The position numbers and the translations under genes were made by a program. Positions 5,250 to 7,520 of a stretch of 7,520 bases of DNA are shown here, in pieces. The stretch is from Actinomycetota bacterium. GTDB lineage: Bacteria; Actinomycetota; Thermoleophilia; Gaiellales; Gaiellaceae. Numbering within the stretch: the stretch's first letter is position 1; each line of letters starts with the position of its first letter. The stretch lies in assembly GCA_013821525.1 (NCBI GenBank), contig JACDGR010000159.1, positions 1 to 7,520 of the forward strand, read 5' to 3'. Below the pieces are notes generated by a model. That model was not told where the DNA came from and ran no database searches. It saw nothing but the letters and a program-made list of their open reading frames with translations.

Positions 5250-5255
5250 ATCGTA
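5250..5255 (-). promoter_or_regulatory. Possible -10 (TACGAT) for tRNA-Cys
   Basis: TACGAT on the minus strand lies 12 nt before the first tRNA base, suitable for a very short 5' leader. No well-spaced -35 is seen: TTGACC (5273-5268) is only 12 nt from the hexamer. A short inverted repeat, ACGGGT (5265-5270) with ACCCGT (5273-5278), lies over the -35 area. Confidence 0.35.
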
Positions 5256-5357
5256 TCGGCGCCCACGGGTCAACCCGTCTGGCGGCGCGAGGGAGCTTTC
5301 TGGTTGACGACCGGCGGCCCTGAGCCCAACGTCACAAACTTTGCTCCGTTGAATGAG

Positions 5358-5379
5358 CGGTATACAGTCGCGCATACCG
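5358..5379 (+). promoter_or_regulatory. Promoter/operator-like segment at the aminotransferase start
   Basis: CGGTAT (5358-5363) and ATACCG (5374-5379) form a perfect 6-bp inverted repeat with a 10-bp gap. It overlaps a -10-like TATACA/TACAGT (5361-5368) and the first base of the GTG start. TTGCTC at 5341-5346 could be a -35, 16 bp from TACAGT. The arrangement suits a dimeric repressor that blocks polymerase, or a start-site mRNA hairpin. No regulator gene is in the window. Confidence 0.4.
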
Positions 5380-6632
5380 TGTCGTTGCAGGAACGCAGCG
5401 CCTCAGAGCGCGTCCAGGAGGCTCGCGAGCGCTACGTCGCTCGCGGCATCTCGACGCCGCCGCTCGTCGTCTCCCGCGCCGAGGGCGCACGCATCTGGGA
5501 TGCCGAGGGCCGCGAGTACGTCGATTTCGCGGGCGGGCTCGGCTGCGCCAACCTCGGGCACTCGACGCCCGCGGTCGTCGCGGCGCTGCACGACCAGGTC
5601 GACCGCTACCTGCACCAGTGCTTCATGGTCGGGATGTACGAGCCGTACATCGAAGTCTGCCGCCGCCTCGCCGAGCTCTCCGCTTGTCGTGGCGACCAGC
5701 AGAAGAGCGTCCTCCTGAACAGCGGGGCCGAGGCCGTCGAGAACGCGGTCAAGATCGCGCGCGTCGCAACCGGCCGGCCCGCGGTGGTCGTCTTCGACAA
5801 CGCCTTCCACGGCCGCACCCTGCTCTCGATGACGATGACCTCCAAGGTCGTCCCCTACAAGCAGGGCTTCGGCCCGTTCGCGCCCGAGGTCTATCGCACT
5901 CCAGCCCCGTACCCGTTCCGCGGGATCACCGAGGACGACGCGATCGCAGGGCTGAAACGACTCTTCAAGGGGGACGTCGATTCGCAGTCTGTCGCCTGCG
6001 CCGTGCTCGAGCCGGTGCAGGGCGAGGGCGGCTTCATCCCGATGACGCCCGACTTCCCCCGGCGGCTGCAAGAGCTCCTTGACGAGCACGGGATCCTCTA
6101 CGTCGACGACGAGGTGCAATCCGGCTGCGGCCGCACCGGCCCGGTGTGGGCGATCGAGCGCTGGGACGTCCAGCCCGACCTGCTCGTCAGCGGCAAGACA
6201 CTCGGCGGCGGGTTGCCGCTCGCCGCCGTCACCGGGCGAGCGGAGCTGGTCGATGCGGTGCCGGCCGGCGGCCTCGGTGGGACGTTCGGCGGCAACCCAC
6301 TTTCGTGCGCCGCCGGGATCGCGACGCTCGACGGGCTTCTCGACGCACGCCCGCGCGCCGAGCAGCTCGGTGCACGCCTGCGCGAGCGCCTCGACGCAAT
6401 GGCGCCGGCCGGTTCCGAGGTGCGCGGGCTCGGCCCGATGCTCGCAATCGAATTGCCCCAGCAAAACGGCGAGGAGACGACGCGGATCACGAAGGCGGCG
6501 CGCGACCAGGGCCTGCTGCTTCTCTCGTGTGGCCTCTACGGGAACGTGATCCGGATCCTCGTCCCGTTTGCAGTCACCGATGCCGAGCTCGAGCAGGGAC
6601 TCGACATCCTCGAGGCATGCCTTGCCGGCTGA
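5379..6632 (+). CDS. gabT: Class III PLP aminotransferase, 4-aminobutyrate aminotransferase-like
   Basis: PLP-dependent class III aminotransferase of 417 residues, most like GABA aminotransferase, which moves the amino group of an omega-amine to 2-oxoglutarate to give an aldehyde. Visible motifs: YVDFAGGLGCANLGHS near the N-terminus; NSGAEAVENAVK with Ser115-Gly116 binding PLP phosphate; FHGRT at 143-147; LEPVQGEGGFIPMTPDF from about 210; DDEVQSG with Asp244 for the pyridine nitrogen and Gln247; and the Schiff-base Lys273 in SGKTLGGGLPL. GGTFGGNPLS follows. Length is normal. The GTG at 5379 is chosen because it lies just after a -10-like sequence and gives a usual N-terminus. The frame is open back to GTG 5238, but that adds 47 residues unlike the family and abuts the tRNA. 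The downstream PotA-like ATPase overlaps by 11 bp, which points to polyamine or GABA use. Putrescine or beta-alanine-type substrates are possible. Confidence 0.9.
   Translation: MSLQERSASERVQEARERYVARGISTPPLVVSRAEGARIWDAEGREYVDFAGGLGCANLGHSTPAVVAALHDQVDRYLHQCFMVGMYEPYIEVCRRLAELSACRGDQQKSVLLNSGAEAVENAVKIARVATGRPAVVVFDNAFHGRTLLSMTMTSKVVPYKQGFGPFAPEVYRTPAPYPFRGITEDDAIAGLKRLFKGDVDSQSVACAVLEPVQGEGGFIPMTPDFPRRLQELLDEHGILYVDDEVQSGCGRTGPVWAIERWDVQPDLLVSGKTLGGGLPLAAVTGRAELVDAVPAGGLGGTFGGNPLSCAAGIATLDGLLDARPRAEQLGARLRERLDAMAPAGSEVRGLGPMLAIELPQQNGEETTRITKAARDQGLLLLSCGLYGNVIRILVPFAVTDAELEQGLDILEACLAG
6612..6624 (+). promoter_or_regulatory. Ribosome binding site deciding the TTG start of the ABC ATPase
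   Basis: GAGG at 6612-6615 lies 6 nt before TTG 6622, good Shine-Dalgarno spacing. It lies within the aminotransferase coding sequence. The in-frame ATG-like sequence at 6617 belongs to another frame, so TTG is the best start. Confidence 0.55.
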
Positions 6633-7520
6633 CGTCGCCGTCACCGGCGCGCGCAAGTCCTACGGCGACGTCGTCGCGGTCGACGACGTCGACCTGGCGG
6701 TCGCCGACGGTGAGTTCTTCACCCTGCTCGGCCCCTCGGGCTCAGGCAAGACGACGACGCTTCGGATCATCGCGGGGTTCGAGCGGCCGGATGCCGGGAC
6801 CGTGACGCTCGGCGGCGAGGACATCACGCGCCGGCCGCCCTACGCCCGCGACGTCAACACGGTCTTCCAGGACTATGCGCTCTTTCCGCACATGACCGTC
6901 GCCGAGAACGTCGGCTATGGCCTGAAGGTGAAGGGAACCCCGCGCCGCGAGCGGACGGAACAGGTCGAGGAGGTGCTGCGCATGGTGCGGCTCGAGGCCT
7001 ACGGCGGCCGCAAGCCGGTTCAGCTCTCCGGCGGCCAACGCCAGCGGGTCGCACTCGCGCGGTCGATCGTGAACCGTCCGAAGGTGCTCCTCCTCGACGA
7101 ACCGCTCGGCGCGCTTGACCTAAAGCTACGGCAGGAGATGCAGGTATTCCTGAAGGCGCTACAGCGCGACCTCGGCATGACGTTCATCTACGTCACGCAT
7201 GATCAGGAAGAGGCGCTGACGATGAGTGACAACATCGCCGTCTTCAACGAGGGCCGGATCGAGCAGGTCGGATCACCACAGAAGATCTACGAGCGGCCCG
7301 CGACCGAGTTCGTCGCAGGCTTCGTCGGCACCTCGAACATCCTCGAGCGCGGGGGCACGCGCTTCAGCGTGCGCCCCGAGCGCATCACGCTCGACGGTGC
7401 CGGACGGGGCTCCACGGAGCCGGCAACGATTGCCGACGTCGTCTTCGTCGGCTCCTTTACGCGTTACCTCGTCGAGACCGACTCCGGCGACCAGCTGACG
7501 GTCGTGCAGCAGAACGACGG
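6622..7520 (+). CDS. potA: ABC transporter ATP-binding protein, PotA-like (runs off right edge)
   Basis: ATPase subunit of an importer of the spermidine/putrescine/iron/sugar class, acting on the inner face of the membrane. 299 residues are present. Nucleotide-binding domain motifs in order: Walker A GPSGSGKTT (37-45), Q-loop Gln83 in FQDYALFPHMTV, signature LSGGQRQRVALARS (135-148), Walker B VLLLDEPLGALD (155-166) and H-loop His193 in VTHDQEEAL. A C-terminal TOBE-like region starts at about 230 (FVGTSNIL, then FSVRPERITL) and is cut by the window edge; PotA-like proteins are usually 350-380 residues. PotA rather than UgpC/MalK is favoured by the FQDYALFPHMTVAENVGYGL wording and by the GabT-like neighbour. 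The 11-bp overlap with the aminotransferase implies one operon, probably followed by permease and binding-protein genes. The substrate is inference. Confidence 0.92.
   Translation, partial: MPADVAVTGARKSYGDVVAVDDVDLAVADGEFFTLLGPSGSGKTTTLRIIAGFERPDAGTVTLGGEDITRRPPYARDVNTVFQDYALFPHMTVAENVGYGLKVKGTPRRERTEQVEEVLRMVRLEAYGGRKPVQLSGGQRQRVALARSIVNRPKVLLLDEPLGALDLKLRQEMQVFLKALQRDLGMTFIYVTHDQEEALTMSDNIAVFNEGRIEQVGSPQKIYERPATEFVAGFVGTSNILERGGTRFSVRPERITLDGAGRGSTEPATIADVVFVGSFTRYLVETDSGDQLTVVQQND

Noticed and set aside
5238..5378. 47-residue N-terminal extension of the aminotransferase from GTG 5238
   Set aside because: It starts next to the tRNA 5' end, covers the tRNA promoter area and the inverted repeat, and has no similarity to the family N-terminus.
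5403..6656. 417-residue minus-strand reading frame opposite the aminotransferase
   Set aside because: Mirror frame of a clearly conserved class III aminotransferase, with no domain of its own.

Overview
High-GC bacterial DNA with dense, mostly co-directional genes, short or overlapping junctions, GTG/TTG starts and few Shine-Dalgarno sequences. Together with the gene content (PaaI thioesterase, mycothiol-type zinc alcohol dehydrogenase family, TMEM175-type channel, GABA aminotransferase with a PotA-like ATPase), this suggests an actinobacterium, possibly of the Thermoleophilia/Gaiellales type. The taxonomic guess is inference; no marker gene is present.

Region 1 (1-3514, minus strand) is a catabolic block. 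In transcription order it runs: an FMN-dependent 2-hydroxy-acid oxidase of the lactate 2-monooxygenase-like kind, a zinc-dependent alcohol dehydrogenase, a PaaI-type hotdog thioesterase, then, after a 121-bp gap with two REP-like hairpins, an acyl-CoA dehydrogenase that runs off the left edge. The first three genes are tightly packed: the dehydrogenase stop and the thioesterase's likely GTG start share a GTGA overlap. The thioesterase reading frame is broken near its N-terminus by one extra base in the run at 1252-1257. The oxidase/dehydrogenase junction carries a perfect 16-bp tandem duplication.

Region 2 (3515-4466, plus strand) is divergent from the oxidase over only 23 bp. It holds a short SnoaL-like protein and a TMEM175-family membrane protein coupled by a GTGA overlap. 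The 23-bp divergent gap contains back-to-back -10-like hexamers 6-7 nt from each start codon, compatible with leaderless transcripts.

Region 3 (4554-5237, minus strand) has tRNA-Cys(GCA) followed, after a single base, by the ATG of a histidine-phosphatase (phosphoglycerate-mutase-like) gene, so the tRNA sits exactly where the 5' leader would be.

Region 4 (5358-7520, plus strand) starts with a promoter-like segment containing an inverted repeat, then a class III aminotransferase (GabT-like), overlapped by 11 bp by a PotA-like ABC transporter ATPase that runs off the right edge. This pair suggests uptake of a polyamine or amine and its transamination.

Most of the window is ordinary metabolism. 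The best items for a second look are the tRNA/mRNA junction, the REP-like hairpin pair, the thioesterase frameshift, the shared TAGGATCG start-proximal motif and the 16-bp duplication. I saw no CRISPR array, insertion sequence, phage gene or defence system.
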